Source: Betaproteobacteria bacterium (GTDB taxonomy: Bacteria; Bdellovibrionota_B; Oligoflexia; Silvanigrellales; Silvanigrellaceae). Taken from it: a stretch of DNA of 64,000 bases. The notes below the pieces were generated by a model. The model was not told where the DNA came from. It saw only the letters and a list, made by a program, of their open reading frames with translations, and did not search any database. A program made the translations under genes and the position numbers. Positions 18,077 through 27,071 of this stretch are shown one piece after another. Location of the stretch: the NCBI GenBank assembly GCA_016868315.1, contig VGHE01000008.1, positions 62,001 through 126,000 of the forward strand, written 5' to 3'. Every line of letters begins with the position of its first letter. Positions within the stretch are counted from its first letter, which is position 1.

Positions 18077-18088
18077 CCGAATATTCGG
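18077..18088. promoter_or_regulatory. Perfect 12-bp palindrome upstream of the chymotrypsin-like lipoprotein
   Basis: CCGAATATTCGG is a perfect palindrome 55 bases before the start at 18143, just upstream of a TATACAAT segment that could be a -10 box. It could be an operator; the regulator is unknown. Confidence 0.35.
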
Positions 18089-18142
18089 GTATACAATTAC
18101 AATTCTTGATTAATTTAAAAAAGGCTCAATTTTTTACTGCTC

Positions 18143-19840
18143 ATGTCCGATAACCTGCTCATGATTACGTCGCGATACATACAACTCAGTTCTGTGTTTG
18201 CCTGCACCGCGTTGCTTGCCTGCAAAGCAGCAACCAACTCACAGTGCCTCTCCACGGGCAGCAGCTCAGTGAAACTGGCACCTGAAGGGTCGATTATTCA
18301 GGGCGGTTATATTCACTTCGGCGAGAAGAGCTGCAGTGCCACATTTGAAATTGTTGATGTGACCGCAGAGAAAATAAATTTAAAGGCATTTTCGGCGCGT
18401 CACTGCCGATTCGAGAACGGTCTACAACTCGATCAGGTCAAAGTCAGTTTCCACGTTGATGGGTCGAGCAAACGGAGCAAAGGCTATATCAAAAACGTTC
18501 CGGCTGAAGAGAGTTTTGTGACCCTCGCCCGATCAGCGATGACGGAGGTCTCGAAACTCAACCTGCCCGACATGACGAGCCGCTTTCTTTACGCTCTCAG
18601 AATTCCTACGCAATATGACCCCTGGGGTCAGGCCATATTCTCAGACAACGCAGAGACTGTGAAAGATGCTGGATCTGCACCTGATTCATCTCTGATTTGT
18701 AACAATCGAGACATCTTCACCCCTTTGGATAATCCCCAAAAGACTCTCACTGAATCGTGCTGGAGCTTTTTGGATTTGGGCACCTTTGACATCACCATCA
18801 GAAACACGCCCCAATTGGCCAAAGTGTTTTCGGCGCTGAGTGAAGAGCTGATGCAGAAGCAGAAGCGCTTCAGCGAGTTCATGGCACGCGATGCAGCTCT
18901 GAAAACAGACTATCAGCAACACAAAAAACGCATCGACGACACGATGTCGCTCCTGCGTGTTCAAAAAGCCGCTGGCTTGGCTTTTCTGCTGAACTTCGAC
19001 CTTTGCAAGCCCGCACTCAAACGAGATGACCTTTGCAGAAATCAACGAAAATTGATTGAAATCATGGGGCAGAATTTCAAGTACATCAACGAAAGTCGAG
19101 TCACGGCGAACATCTTCGACTGGATTGCCGCAGCGAAAACTGTTGATGGCGCTCCTATCGGTGCACTGCCGCTCAACGAGCTTCTCGCTGGAAAGAGGAT
19201 GAAGCTGGAAAATGAACTTGTTTCATTCGAACAGGCTGAGCAGCTTTCAGCAGCGTTTGGTTCAGAATTCACAACACGGCTAAAAGAAAAAACAGTATTT
19301 ACACTGAATGATATGAAAAAGATGCTCGAGTTTAATTCCCGACCTACAGACATCAACGAGCTTTCTCCCGTTATCCTATTGGGAACAAACTTCTCAACAC
19401 GCAAGAGTTCAGGGGAAATCTCGCAACAGTTTGCGATGATAAATTTACGCAATATATTTGACGACAGTTCAAAGGTTCGCCTTGTTGACACCCAAGACCA
19501 CTCTGCTCTGCGAGCGAGCCACGGTGTCAGCAAATATGGAACCCTGCGCCTTGCCGCCAACCTAGAAAACCAATTGGTGAAATTTCAGCCAACAGACAGC
19601 GGTTCAATGCTACTCCTGAAGGGAGTTGTGCCTCTCATGGTGCTCAACACCGTAGACGGCGTAGGAACCTCAGGCGGATCAGCTATTCTTGCGCTGCCCG
19701 ACTCCGAAGAGGAACAGGAAGTCATCGCGAGAAATGGTCGCAAAACTGCTCCAGTAGCGCGAGGAAGCAGAAACTCGAATTCGACCGTAGAAATTAACAA
19801 CGGCGGATTTGGTAACGGCGTAAATACCGCGTGCCGTTGA
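18143..19840 (+). CDS. Chymotrypsin-like serine protease-related lipoprotein, large insertion (565 aa)
   Basis: A signal peptide ending in LLAC (cysteine 27) makes it a lipoprotein. KAFSARHC (H87-C88) resembles the TAGHC motif around the catalytic histidine of chymotrypsin-fold proteases. TDSGSM (serine 486) resembles the nucleophile motif and is followed by VLNTVDGVGTSGGSAI, where the substrate-binding glycines are expected. About 400 residues separate the two, against roughly 150 in ordinary trypsins, so a helical domain (about residues 200-380, charged, with QKQKRFSEF and similar) seems inserted. The 35464-37026 protein has the same plan and the same TSGGS tail followed by an EEE patch, so the two are paralogs. 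The catalytic aspartate could not be identified. SARHC instead of TAGHC leaves activity uncertain. No good ribosome site precedes the first ATG; the ATG at 18161 is an alternative. Confidence 0.65.
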   Translation: MSDNLLMITSRYIQLSSVFACTALLACKAATNSQCLSTGSSSVKLAPEGSIIQGGYIHFGEKSCSATFEIVDVTAEKINLKAFSARHCRFENGLQLDQVKVSFHVDGSSKRSKGYIKNVPAEESFVTLARSAMTEVSKLNLPDMTSRFLYALRIPTQYDPWGQAIFSDNAETVKDAGSAPDSSLICNNRDIFTPLDNPQKTLTESCWSFLDLGTFDITIRNTPQLAKVFSALSEELMQKQKRFSEFMARDAALKTDYQQHKKRIDDTMSLLRVQKAAGLAFLLNFDLCKPALKRDDLCRNQRKLIEIMGQNFKYINESRVTANIFDWIAAAKTVDGAPIGALPLNELLAGKRMKLENELVSFEQAEQLSAAFGSEFTTRLKEKTVFTLNDMKKMLEFNSRPTDINELSPVILLGTNFSTRKSSGEISQQFAMINLRNIFDDSSKVRLVDTQDHSALRASHGVSKYGTLRLAANLENQLVKFQPTDSGSMLLLKGVVPLMVLNTVDGVGTSGGSAILALPDSEEEQEVIARNGRKTAPVARGSRNSNSTVEINNGGFGNGVNTACR

Positions 19841-19861
19841 CTCTAAGCTTTCCTCCAGGAA

Positions 19862-20770
19862 TTAAATTAAATTTTTGAGTTCAATTTCGAGACGCTGGGT
19901 CACAGTGAACGCGATGCCTTTTTCGTAATACGCAGCCTCGTTAATAAACACCGGCCAGAGATTTTCCCCCTGCCAGTGGGTTGTTGTGCCATCAAAACCC
20001 AGAAAAATGGGGTCACCCTTTTTGAGTTCTTGAAAATCACGGTTCTGAAGTTGCGGATGAATCATCGCCGCAGGCAAGCCATCAACTGTGCGCGGATAAT
20101 CGATGTGCCGGACAAACTTGTAGAGAGGCACTGCCTCTGGCAACGCCTGTGGTTCACCCCTGTTCCAGGTCTCGATGAAATCAAGACACCCAAAAACAAG
20201 TTGGGCTGTCTTCAAAACCAAGTCAGCATTCAACACACCGTTGGCAACAGGCCCGACCTCAATAGCAAAGCCCTTGGTGCTCAGTGAATTTAAGAATCCA
20301 GGTTTGCTCTCTGGCTCCTCCCACAAATAGGCATTCACGTTTTCGAACCTTTCGCGCAAATAACCCAAAAGAAGAAGATTAAAGGGCTCGCGATTTGTAA
20401 ACACGAGGCTGAGTCCCATGTTGGCTGTGGTGCTATGAAGGTCAAAAATAGCATCGGGCATCTGCCCGCCGCATTTGCTGAGGAGCTCCCGCTGGATCTG
20501 TGTTGCCCTGGAAAGCTCTAATGCTTCAGGGTTGGCCAGTACACCGCTCGGATTGAAGCTGCGGTTTAGGTCACGCTCCACGTAACGACAACAAATTTTA
20601 AAGGCCTCAGGATTGCTCAACAGCACATGAGTTGAAAAATTGCTGCGCTCTAGGCCTCCCTGATCCGACAGCCAGTGGCGCACGAGAAACGCCCCTGTAT
20701 ACTCATTGCCGTGCGTTCCACCGGAAACCAGAACATGGCGAACCTGGGTCTGATTCAAAAGAGGAGTCAT
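19862..20770 (-). CDS. Aspartoacylase (animal ASPA/ACY3 type)
   Basis: A zinc carboxypeptidase-fold enzyme of 302 residues that would hydrolyse N-acetylaspartate or related N-acyl amino acids. VSGGTHGNEYTG carries the first zinc ligands (His, Glu), ERDLNRSF the substrate-binding Asn-Arg, and FDLHSTTANMG the third ligand. Similarity to the human enzyme runs to the C-terminus: DYPRTVDG, AAMIHPQLQNRD, GDPIFLGFDG and WPVFINEAAYYEKGIAF all have close counterparts. I chose the ATG at 20770 because GGCGGG lies 6 bases upstream and the length before GGTHGNE then equals that of the animal enzymes; a longer frame reaches 20866 from a TTG. It is divergent from the zinc operon, which may be meaningful because the enzyme needs zinc. 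Confidence 0.88.
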   Translation of the reverse strand: MTPLLNQTQVRHVLVSGGTHGNEYTGAFLVRHWLSDQGGLERSNFSTHVLLSNPEAFKICCRYVERDLNRSFNPSGVLANPEALELSRATQIQRELLSKCGGQMPDAIFDLHSTTANMGLSLVFTNREPFNLLLLGYLRERFENVNAYLWEEPESKPGFLNSLSTKGFAIEVGPVANGVLNADLVLKTAQLVFGCLDFIETWNRGEPQALPEAVPLYKFVRHIDYPRTVDGLPAAMIHPQLQNRDFQELKKGDPIFLGFDGTTTHWQGENLWPVFINEAAYYEKGIAFTVTQRLEIELKNLI

Positions 20771-20854
20771 GAGCATCCCGCCTGTTGAAAAATACTTATT
20801 GATATCGGCGCCTTTTTGAGTCACGGCTGAATCTCTACTGCAAATAATCTTGGG

Positions 20855-20896
20855 TTGACAGCTCAAGCTTTCGTTATTAATGAGAACACAGTCTCA
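20855..20896 (+). promoter_or_regulatory. Candidate promoter and operator of the zinc operon
   Basis: A perfect -35 hexamer TTGACA (20855-20860) is followed by TATTAA at 20875-20880, a short spacer of 14. A perfect inverted repeat TGAGA-N6-TCTCA (20881-20896) lies just downstream, where a repressor would block transcription. Because the operon ends in a Zur-type regulator, this may be a Zur box, though it does not match the enterobacterial consensus. Confidence 0.4.
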
Positions 20897-20922
20897 ACAA
20901 TTACGGCAAGGAGCCACGAAAA

Positions 20923-21516
20923 ATGAGAACAAATTTGAAAAACCTGCAACCGTACTCAAGTTCATTCACTCTCTCGGCAGCTCTCTGCGCGATCCTGGTC
21001 AGCCCAGCTGCATTCGCTGGCAAAGGCCACGGTGCACACGAGCACGGCGTTGCAGCTGTGAACGTTGTGGGTGAAGGCAATGCCGTTACCGTCCAACTCC
21101 AAGCACCTTCGGACAGTATTTATGGCTTTGAGCACGAGGCGAAAAAAGATGCGGACATCAAGAAACGCGATGCCGCTATTGAGAAACTAAAAAGTCATGC
21201 AGATAAAATCTTTGTTCTCGATGCAAGCCTCGGCTGCAAATTGGCGTCGAGCGACATCAAGCCTTTCGTCACAGACGGGAACGAGAAGAAGGATGAAAAC
21301 GCAGCGGGCGCAAAATCTAAGCACAAAGAAGGCACCCACAGCGAAGTTCATGCAACATTCAAATTTGAGTGCAGCAAACCCGTTGCAGGCAGCAAGCTTG
21401 GCTTTGCTGCTCGCAAGCATTTTAAGTCTCTCCGTACATTGAAAATCCAGGTTCTATCCGGTGAAAAACAGGATGGCGCCACAATCAAAAACGACAAAGG
21501 GACTGTTGGTCTCTGA
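20923..21516 (+). CDS. zrgA: ZrgA-type (DUF2796) periplasmic zinc-binding protein
   Basis: A signal peptide of about 32 residues ends in AAFA. The mature protein begins with GKGHGAHEHGVAAVNVV, a histidine-rich segment typical of DUF2796/ZrgA proteins, which help zinc uptake in the periplasm. The motif APSDSIYGFEHEAKKDAD is also characteristic. A second His/Lys/Asp-rich loop (residues about 120-145) includes KSKHKEGTHSEVH, which can bind metal. AAGGAG lies 9 bases before the ATG. It is first in an operon with a COG0523 GTPase (gap 17) and zur (gap 19), which supports a role in zinc scarcity. Confidence 0.85.
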   Translation: MRTNLKNLQPYSSSFTLSAALCAILVSPAAFAGKGHGAHEHGVAAVNVVGEGNAVTVQLQAPSDSIYGFEHEAKKDADIKKRDAAIEKLKSHADKIFVLDASLGCKLASSDIKPFVTDGNEKKDENAAGAKSKHKEGTHSEVHATFKFECSKPVAGSKLGFAARKHFKSLRTLKIQVLSGEKQDGATIKNDKGTVGL

Positions 21517-21533
21517 CCCGAAAGTGAGTTCAC

Positions 21534-23270
21534 ATGAAAAACCGCCTTCCCGTGACCGTACTCTCTGGCTTTTTGGGCGCTGGCAAAACCACGCTTCTGA
21601 ACCACATTCTCAACAACCAACAGGGAATGAAGGTGGCCGTGATTGTCAACGACATGAGCGAGCTGAACATCGATGCCAAGCTGGTAAAGTCGGGCTCGTT
21701 CGATGTTAAAAGAGCCGAAGAGAAACTCGTGGAGATGAGCAATGGGTGCATCTGCTGCACCTTGCGTGAAGATCTTCTTATTGAGGTCAAACGGCTCGCC
21801 GAGGAAGGGCGATTCGATTATCTTGTGATTGAAAGCACGGGTATCTCCGAGCCACTTCCCGTTGCAGAAACCTTCACATTCACCGATGATGCTGGGCAAT
21901 CATTGTCCGAATTTGCACAACTCGACACGCTGGTGACAGTCGTAGACGCGCTCAACTTCAAGCGCCAGTTTCAGGAAGGTCAGCTCCTGACCGAGGCCGG
22001 GCAAGCGCTGAACGATGAAGACGACCGCAACCTCTCTGACCTACTCACCGACCAGGTCGAATTTGCAGATGTCATCGTTCTCAATAAATCTGATCTGGTG
22101 AAGGGCGAGGAACTCAGCGACCTAACGGGTTTGCTGAACCGTCTTAATCCTCAGGCCAAGATCATTCCAACGGCACATTCAAAAGTCGATCTTAAAGAAG
22201 TTCTCAACACCGGACTTTTCAACCTCGAAAAAGCACAGCAGGCACCCGGCTGGTTGAAGACGCTGCGGGGCGAGGAGAAATCGGAAAAAGATGAATATGG
22301 TTTTTCGAGCTTCGTCTATCGCGCACAGCGCCCATTCAATACGGCGCGCTTTGCAAAATTTGTTGAGAATGAATCAGAGACAATCGTGCGCTCGAAAGGC
22401 TTTTTGTGGCTTGCAACCCGTAATGATTTCGTTGTGCAGTGGGGACAAGCAGGAGCCAGTTGTCGTCTGGAACCTGCAGGTCAGTGGCTCGCCGTAACGC
22501 CCGAAGCCGATTGGGTGCTCGACCCAGACGAGCGCAAAGAAGTGCTCGCTAAATGGCATCCGCAGTGGGGCGACCGTTCACAGGAGCTCGTTGTTATTGG
22601 GCAGGACATGAACGAAGGCGAAATTCGTGCCAAGCTCGACGCCTGCCTGCTGACCGAAACCGAACTCGCTAAAGGTGAGATGCTCTGGGCTGCTCAGCCC
22701 GATCCATTCCCTGCCTGGTTTGCTCCGCCAGAAGATGCGGGTGAGCTTGAATGCGATGATGAAGACATTGCGAAGCGGCAGCAGAACATTACCGAAATGT
22801 TCAAAACCGACCCAGTTGCCTGCACAATGGAAGGTTTTCACCTGGCACTCATGTATCGCGAATCTGGTCGCGTGCACTCTGCCTTGCCGCTCTTCCGTTC
22901 GGCAATCAAAGCTTTGCAGGATTTTCCGGATGAACGTTGGATGCTTTGCGATGCATACAACATTTATGCATCATCGCTTCTTGAAACCAACGATGCCCCA
23001 CGTGCAAGACTCGCACTGGTCGAAGCGCTCGGCATTGCCAAGGACTCCGAGCTGTTAGCCTGGGAGGCAAACTTTCTTTCTCTACTCGGCCGGTTAGAGA
23101 TGAGTACTGGTTTTGATTTGGCTGGCGCACGGCGCATGCTTGAACGTGCCTTGGGAATTCGTAAAGAGAAACTCTTCCTCAAGGAAGACGAATGCCAAGA
23201 CATCGTTGATGCGCTCTCGGAACTCGATGCGCTCAGCAAGGCTCGTAAAACGACATCACCGAAACACTGA
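21534..23270 (+). CDS. COG0523 (CobW/ZigA-type) zinc GTPase with TPR-like C-terminus
   Basis: G3E-family GTPase: Walker [12 protein letters not shown] (residues about 11-21), the metal motif [11 protein letters not shown] (CxCC, about 72-82), ESTGISEP, and the guanine-specificity motif NKSD. The CobW C-terminal domain follows (about 265-370, with [18 protein letters not shown] and [13 protein letters not shown]). Such Zur-controlled proteins (ZigA, ZNG1) are thought to deliver zinc to client enzymes. The protein is 578 residues, about 150 more than usual: from about residue 405 it has a helical, TPR-like tail ([49 protein letters not shown]). The tail may bind clients; this is inference. Middle gene of the zinc operon. 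Confidence 0.9.
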   Translation: MKNRLPVTVLSGFLGAGKTTLLNHILNNQQGMKVAVIVNDMSELNIDAKLVKSGSFDVKRAEEKLVEMSNGCICCTLREDLLIEVKRLAEEGRFDYLVIESTGISEPLPVAETFTFTDDAGQSLSEFAQLDTLVTVVDALNFKRQFQEGQLLTEAGQALNDEDDRNLSDLLTDQVEFADVIVLNKSDLVKGEELSDLTGLLNRLNPQAKIIPTAHSKVDLKEVLNTGLFNLEKAQQAPGWLKTLRGEEKSEKDEYGFSSFVYRAQRPFNTARFAKFVENESETIVRSKGFLWLATRNDFVVQWGQAGASCRLEPAGQWLAVTPEADWVLDPDERKEVLAKWHPQWGDRSQELVVIGQDMNEGEIRAKLDACLLTETELAKGEMLWAAQPDPFPAWFAPPEDAGELECDDEDIAKRQQNITEMFKTDPVACTMEGFHLALMYRESGRVHSALPLFRSAIKALQDFPDERWMLCDAYNIYASSLLETNDAPRARLALVEALGIAKDSELLAWEANFLSLLGRLEMSTGFDLAGARRMLERALGIRKEKLFLKEDECQDIVDALSELDALSKARKTTSPKH

Positions 23271-23289
23271 TTCCAGCGGAATTTGAGCG

Positions 23290-23685
23290 ATGGTTGATAT
23301 GCCAAAAGAAAAACGCAAAACCCAGCAACAGGCTCTGATTCGGGGTCTGTTCCAGCACTCAGAGCGGCCTCTCTCTGCACAAGAGCTGCTTCACATTGCC
23401 ACTACCATTCAACCAGGAATTGGTATGGCTACTGTGTACCGTGGGATCAAAGCCCTGATGGAAGAAAATTTCATCACCCAGGTCGAGATCCCGGGTACAA
23501 CTCCCCGTTACGAGCGCACCGCAGTGCGCCATCACCATCATTTTCTTTGCAAAAAATGTGACAAAGTTTTTACCGTTGGTGGCTGTGCAGGGCATTTGGG
23601 GAAACTCATTCCACCAGGCTTTGTGATGGATTCACACAAGATTGTGCTCGAAGGCAGTTGCGTGTCCTGCACACCAGGGCATTAA
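23290..23685 (+). CDS. zur: Fur-family transcriptional regulator, Zur type
   Basis: A 131-residue winged-helix regulator. GIGMATVYRGIKALMEENFI is the DNA-reading helix region typical of Fur proteins. RHHHHFLCKKCDKVF contains the regulatory metal histidines and the first CxxC, and GSCVSC near the C-terminus the second CxxC; together these form the structural zinc site. Its place behind zrgA and a COG0523 GTPase argues for Zur rather than Fur or PerR. It probably represses its own operon when zinc is sufficient. The stop codon overlaps that of the convergent lipoprotein gene (23682-23685). Confidence 0.88.
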   Translation: MVDMPKEKRKTQQQALIRGLFQHSERPLSAQELLHIATTIQPGIGMATVYRGIKALMEENFITQVEIPGTTPRYERTAVRHHHHFLCKKCDKVFTVGGCAGHLGKLIPPGFVMDSHKIVLEGSCVSCTPGH

Positions 23686-24389
23686 TCACGTTCGAAATCA
23701 ACACGCACCGCATGCACCTCGCCCGCGGGAACAACGATAAAACGGATTTTGTTTGCCAATGCGTCGCGGAAGCCAACACAACCTGCAGAGTTGTTGATTG
23801 TAATAAAACGAACTCCGCGCAGGGTGCGGCATTCTTTTTCCGCAGCTGTGGTCGAGATTCCCTCACCTGCGAACCCAAGATTTTTGTCGAGCCGCGGATC
23901 CGGCTGTCCCAAAAAGTTTAAAGCTCGGTTCACAGGCACAAGGGTTTCGGTAAACCCGCTCTCAGAGGCCGTACAGCGCCCCATTTCGATTGCGGTTGCG
24001 AGAAGATGAATACCGCCCACAATTCCATTCGCAGTCAGCAGGAAACGGCTGCCCGAAAGGTTATCACCGAGTGCGCTAATCTTAGTCGCTTTCAATCGGC
24101 AAAACATCTTGCCCGAGAGATACCCATCGCCCTCGGAGTCGATGTTGAATTGGAGTCTCCACGATTCTTTGTTCAGCTCGGACTTCGCTGCGCGCAACGG
24201 AACAGTCTTTCCCTCATCATTTCGGGTGAAGCCGTACAAGTGTGTGGCTCTCCATGTTCCTGTGACGGGAAGCGAGGCGCGTTGTTGCGCAGCAAGAACA
24301 TCGGATTCGGGCGCGGTCGAGTTGGCCTTCTGGTTATAGCAGGCCGCGCCGACAAACAGTGTTGAAACGAGAATGGCCGACCGAATCAT
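23682..24389 (-). CDS. Lipoprotein of unknown function (235 aa)
   Basis: The ATG at 24389 follows GGAGGAG. The signal peptide ends in GAAC, a lipobox. After a short linker the protein opens with LPVTGTWRATHLYGFTRND, a strand-turn-strand opening reminiscent of lipocalin-like barrels, but I cannot assign it to a family. Four later cysteines (MFCRL, GRCTA, EKECRTL, AGCVGF) could form two disulfides. It is convergent with zur, sharing its stop bases. A strong terminator (24471-24498) separates it from the next minus-strand gene upstream, so it needs its own promoter between 24390 and 24470. Confidence 0.78.
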   Translation of the reverse strand: MIRSAILVSTLFVGAACYNQKANSTAPESDVLAAQQRASLPVTGTWRATHLYGFTRNDEGKTVPLRAAKSELNKESWRLQFNIDSEGDGYLSGKMFCRLKATKISALGDNLSGSRFLLTANGIVGGIHLLATAIEMGRCTASESGFTETLVPVNRALNFLGQPDPRLDKNLGFAGEGISTTAAEKECRTLRGVRFITINNSAGCVGFRDALANKIRFIVVPAGEVHAVRVDFERD

Positions 24390-24470
24390 GTGCTCCTCCG
24401 TAGCGGAAAAGACGTTCCGGCTCCGGCACAAGCAAAACTCACACTAACATCAAGCGTCCGAATTCATTGC

Positions 24471-24498
24471 AAAAAAACTCCTGCGGGCGCACAGGAGT
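24471..24498 (-). terminator. Rho-independent terminator after the 24532-25050 lipoprotein gene
   Basis: Arms ACTCCTG and CAGGAGT (24477-24483 and 24492-24498) with an 8-base loop. On the minus strand the stem is followed by a run of seven T. It starts 33 bases past the stop of the upstream lipoprotein gene. Confidence 0.85.
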
Positions 24499-24531
24499 CT
24501 GACAATGTCAAGCAAATTTAGAGCATTACAA

Positions 24532-25050
24532 TCAGCGGAGATTACAGGCTGGCGAACTTACCGCGAATTTCGAGAGTGGCGCAACTCGCACAGTCACGCG
24601 CTGATTTGAAACACCTGTAGGAAAACCCACGTAAACCGTGAATGTTCCCGAACGGGTGAACGTGTCAATCATCTGCATGTTGCCGTTGCTGGTCACTTCC
24701 GACACGAGATTGCCCTGAGCATCCACGACCATCAGCGCAGCCTGCGAAGCCATTCCCGGGAGATGAGTTGCCAAGCAAAAGGCCACCATGGTGCCTGCTG
24801 CAGCTGAACTCACCGAAATACGGGCTGCCGGCACTGCGTTGAGACAGTAGTCGCTCGCAAAACTGTTGCTGGGGAGCTGAGTCAGGCAAGCACCCGATTC
24901 TGCGACCATGCTGAGTGGCTGCGATACACCGCTGACACTCCAATTCTGCGTGGCATGCGAGGCCAGCCCCGATTCCGGGATCTTGAGATCTTGACCGCAA
25001 CCAACGAGAGCCAAAAGCAAGGATGTGAAAATCAAGCGCGCAGCAAACAT
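24532..25050 (-). CDS. Small lipoprotein of unknown function (172 aa)
   Basis: The ATG at 25050 lies behind GGGGATAG. The signal peptide ends in LVGC (lipobox). The mature part is serine-, alanine- and valine-rich with a beta-strand pattern: AARISVSSAAAGTMVAF, ALMVVDAQGNLVSEV, TRSGTFTVYVGFPTG, QRVTVRV. This looks like a small beta-sandwich similar in shape to bacterial pre-peptidase C-terminal domains, but I would not assign it. Cysteines at CLTQL, DYCLN, FCLA and PACNLR suggest two disulfides. It has its own terminator. Confidence 0.75.
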   Translation of the reverse strand: MFAARLIFTSLLLALVGCGQDLKIPESGLASHATQNWSVSGVSQPLSMVAESGACLTQLPSNSFASDYCLNAVPAARISVSSAAAGTMVAFCLATHLPGMASQAALMVVDAQGNLVSEVTSNGNMQMIDTFTRSGTFTVYVGFPTGVSNQRVTVRVAPLSKFAVSSPACNLR

Positions 25051-25216
25051 AACTATCCCCACGTTCAAAAAAGAATCGCGACAAATCATAAACGCGAATC
25101 GTCTCCTAGGACGTCTTGGAACTATACCGCCGGCAACATTTTTCCAATAGAAAAATTCACCAGATATGAACTTTTTTATTGATTAATTGGCCAAATTTGA
25201 ACGGCCAGCCAAAAGA

Positions 25217-26002
25217 TCAAACGAACCGCTCCGCCAGAACACCGCGCCACTCAAAGACCACGTTATCAGCAAGAATCTTGGCCTTATTGAACTGTTCTTC
25301 GGTTCTAACGGTCCAGACCATCAGCGGCATGCGTGCGCGGATGCGCTGCGAAAGCTCGGAGGTTAGGTCGTTTATGTTGTAGCTGACAAACTCACACACG
25401 GGCGCAATGCCCTCAACAAGCTGCGACAGACCGTGCATTTGCTCGGCAGTCATGAATGCAAAATCGGCGTCCTTGGCATGATTGCAAGAGATGAATCCAA
25501 CAGGCCACGTGTCGCTGGGCTTGCGGATTCGCATAAGCTCCGCAACAGAAAAGGGATTAAAGCTTTTTAAAGCCACAGGTCCGGCGTAGCCAGAAAGCAG
25601 TTGAGCGACCTGTGCCTCGAGACGTCCATCTGTTTGGATACCATTGCGCGTAAATGACTTGAGTTCGATGATTAAAGGTCGCCTGCCCTGCACAGCAGCC
25701 AAAACCTGAGCAAGCGTGGGAATGTTTTCAACCGATTGCTTAAGCTGGAAGGCCTGCAACTCTTTTGCACCGAGATCACCGAACAACGTCTTGTTGCCAC
25801 CCATGCGCTCCAGCGAATCATCGTGAAAAACCATGACCTCATTGTCGGCCGAAAGCATCACATCTAATTCTGATGCAAACCCGAGTTGAACCGCCTCTGC
25901 AATGGCTCCACATGAGTTCTCGGGAAATCTCCCTGCGTTGTCGAAGAAGCCGCGGTGAGCAATTGGGAATGCCTTGAGCAAATCCAGATTTCGTGCGGTC
26001 AT
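25217..26002 (-). CDS. Glycerophosphodiester phosphodiesterase
   Basis: A cytoplasmic TIM-barrel enzyme of 261 residues that splits glycerophosphodiesters into glycerol-3-phosphate and an alcohol. The catalytic motifs are plain: IAHRGFF with PENSCGAI (catalytic His and the first Glu-Asn), ELDVMLSADNEVMVFHD (metal ligands and the second catalytic His), LIIELK and a C-terminal MVWTVRTEEQ. It has no signal peptide, so it is of the UgpQ rather than the GlpQ type. AAAGGA precedes the ATG. It starts two bases after the stop of pldB, so both are made together and probably degrade phospholipid in two steps. Confidence 0.93.
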   Translation of the reverse strand: MTARNLDLLKAFPIAHRGFFDNAGRFPENSCGAIAEAVQLGFASELDVMLSADNEVMVFHDDSLERMGGNKTLFGDLGAKELQAFQLKQSVENIPTLAQVLAAVQGRRPLIIELKSFTRNGIQTDGRLEAQVAQLLSGYAGPVALKSFNPFSVAELMRIRKPSDTWPVGFISCNHAKDADFAFMTAEQMHGLSQLVEGIAPVCEFVSYNINDLTSELSQRIRARMPLMVWTVRTEEQFNKAKILADNVVFEWRGVLAERFV

Positions 26003-26004
26003 GT

Positions 26005-27060
26005 TTATTCCTTTGAGCTTGCAGCTTTTTCAAAAAAGGAAACGGTGCGATCGATGACCCGAGCACGAATATCATCGTGCTCTTGTAGCAACTCGTGTTG
26101 GCTTCGGCGCTCAACAGCGAGCTCACAGTTCTCCCCGAAATAACGCAAATACCGATGAGCGTTGGGCTTCACAACTTGATCGGCTCCAGCTTGCCACACA
26201 AGCAAAGGTGTTTTCATGGCTCCCACAAAACCGGAGGAACGCATTTTGCGCGCAACCTGCAGCGCCTCGTGAAGCCAACGGTAGCTCGGCGACCCCAAAC
26301 GAATCTGTGGGTATGATATAAAAAGTGAACGGTTCCAGTCACGCCGCGCCGCAGAATTCGTGAGATCGAAGCCGTAATCGCTGGGCTCAAATGCGGTGCC
26401 GCCTGGGATATATTCCTTCTCTCGCCCCGCTCTAAGACCAGCAGCCACCATCATATTCACCACCACACGAGGGTATGGCTTAAGAAGCAAATCCACCATA
26501 GGGGCTGTGAATGCTACGGCATTCAGGCGAACACGAGTTTGATTCATCCACAATGTACTGACAGCTGCACCCATAGAGTGAGCCAATAAAAATAGGGAAT
26601 TCTTTTTGTGCGGAGCCAAAATGCGATCATGGAAAATGGAAAGGTCGTTCACATAGTTTTGAAAGCTGTCGACCCAACCGACTTGAGTGTCGACGAGCTC
26701 ACGCTGTGAAAAGCCCTGACCACGATGATCGTAAATCCACACGTCGAATCCACGAGTGAAAAAATCATACGCCACTTCAGCATATTTGGCATGAGATTCA
26801 TTGCGTCCACCCACAATGAGGAGCGTGGAGTGAGAGCGTTGGTGACGCCAACAGCGAGCCGAGAGAATCACATTGCGCGAAGCTTCAAAGTCGAGAATCT
26901 CGGCACCGGAATAAAAAGGCTGAAAGTATTTCTCATGCAATTGAGTGAGTTTACTCTCGCGGCCAAGCAAAGTGAGCTGTGGAAAATCTGCAAGAGCGGA
27001 CTTGCTGCCTGCGGTGGAGGAGTGCTCGGTCGATGTATGATCAGAAGTTTCAAGCGTCAT
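26005..27060 (-). CDS. pldB: Lysophospholipase (PldB-like alpha/beta hydrolase)
   Basis: A 351-residue alpha/beta hydrolase. IVGGRNESHAKYAEVAYDFF followed by GFDVWIYDHRGQGFSQR matches the signature region of E. coli PldB closely. The nucleophile is in LLAHSMGAAVS, and the late VWQAGADQVVK holds the candidate catalytic Asp, with a His in RRSQHELLQE. The enzyme removes the remaining acyl chain from lysophospholipids. Its product is the substrate of the phosphodiesterase encoded two bases downstream. No Shine-Dalgarno precedes the ATG at 27060; instead a long hairpin ends 12 bases before it. Confidence 0.9.
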   Translation of the reverse strand: MTLETSDHTSTEHSSTAGSKSALADFPQLTLLGRESKLTQLHEKYFQPFYSGAEILDFEASRNVILSARCWRHQRSHSTLLIVGGRNESHAKYAEVAYDFFTRGFDVWIYDHRGQGFSQRELVDTQVGWVDSFQNYVNDLSIFHDRILAPHKKNSLFLLAHSMGAAVSTLWMNQTRVRLNAVAFTAPMVDLLLKPYPRVVVNMMVAAGLRAGREKEYIPGGTAFEPSDYGFDLTNSAARRDWNRSLFISYPQIRLGSPSYRWLHEALQVARKMRSSGFVGAMKTPLLVWQAGADQVVKPNAHRYLRYFGENCELAVERRSQHELLQEHDDIRARVIDRTVSFFEKAASSKE

Positions 27061-27071
27061 GATGGGCGAGC

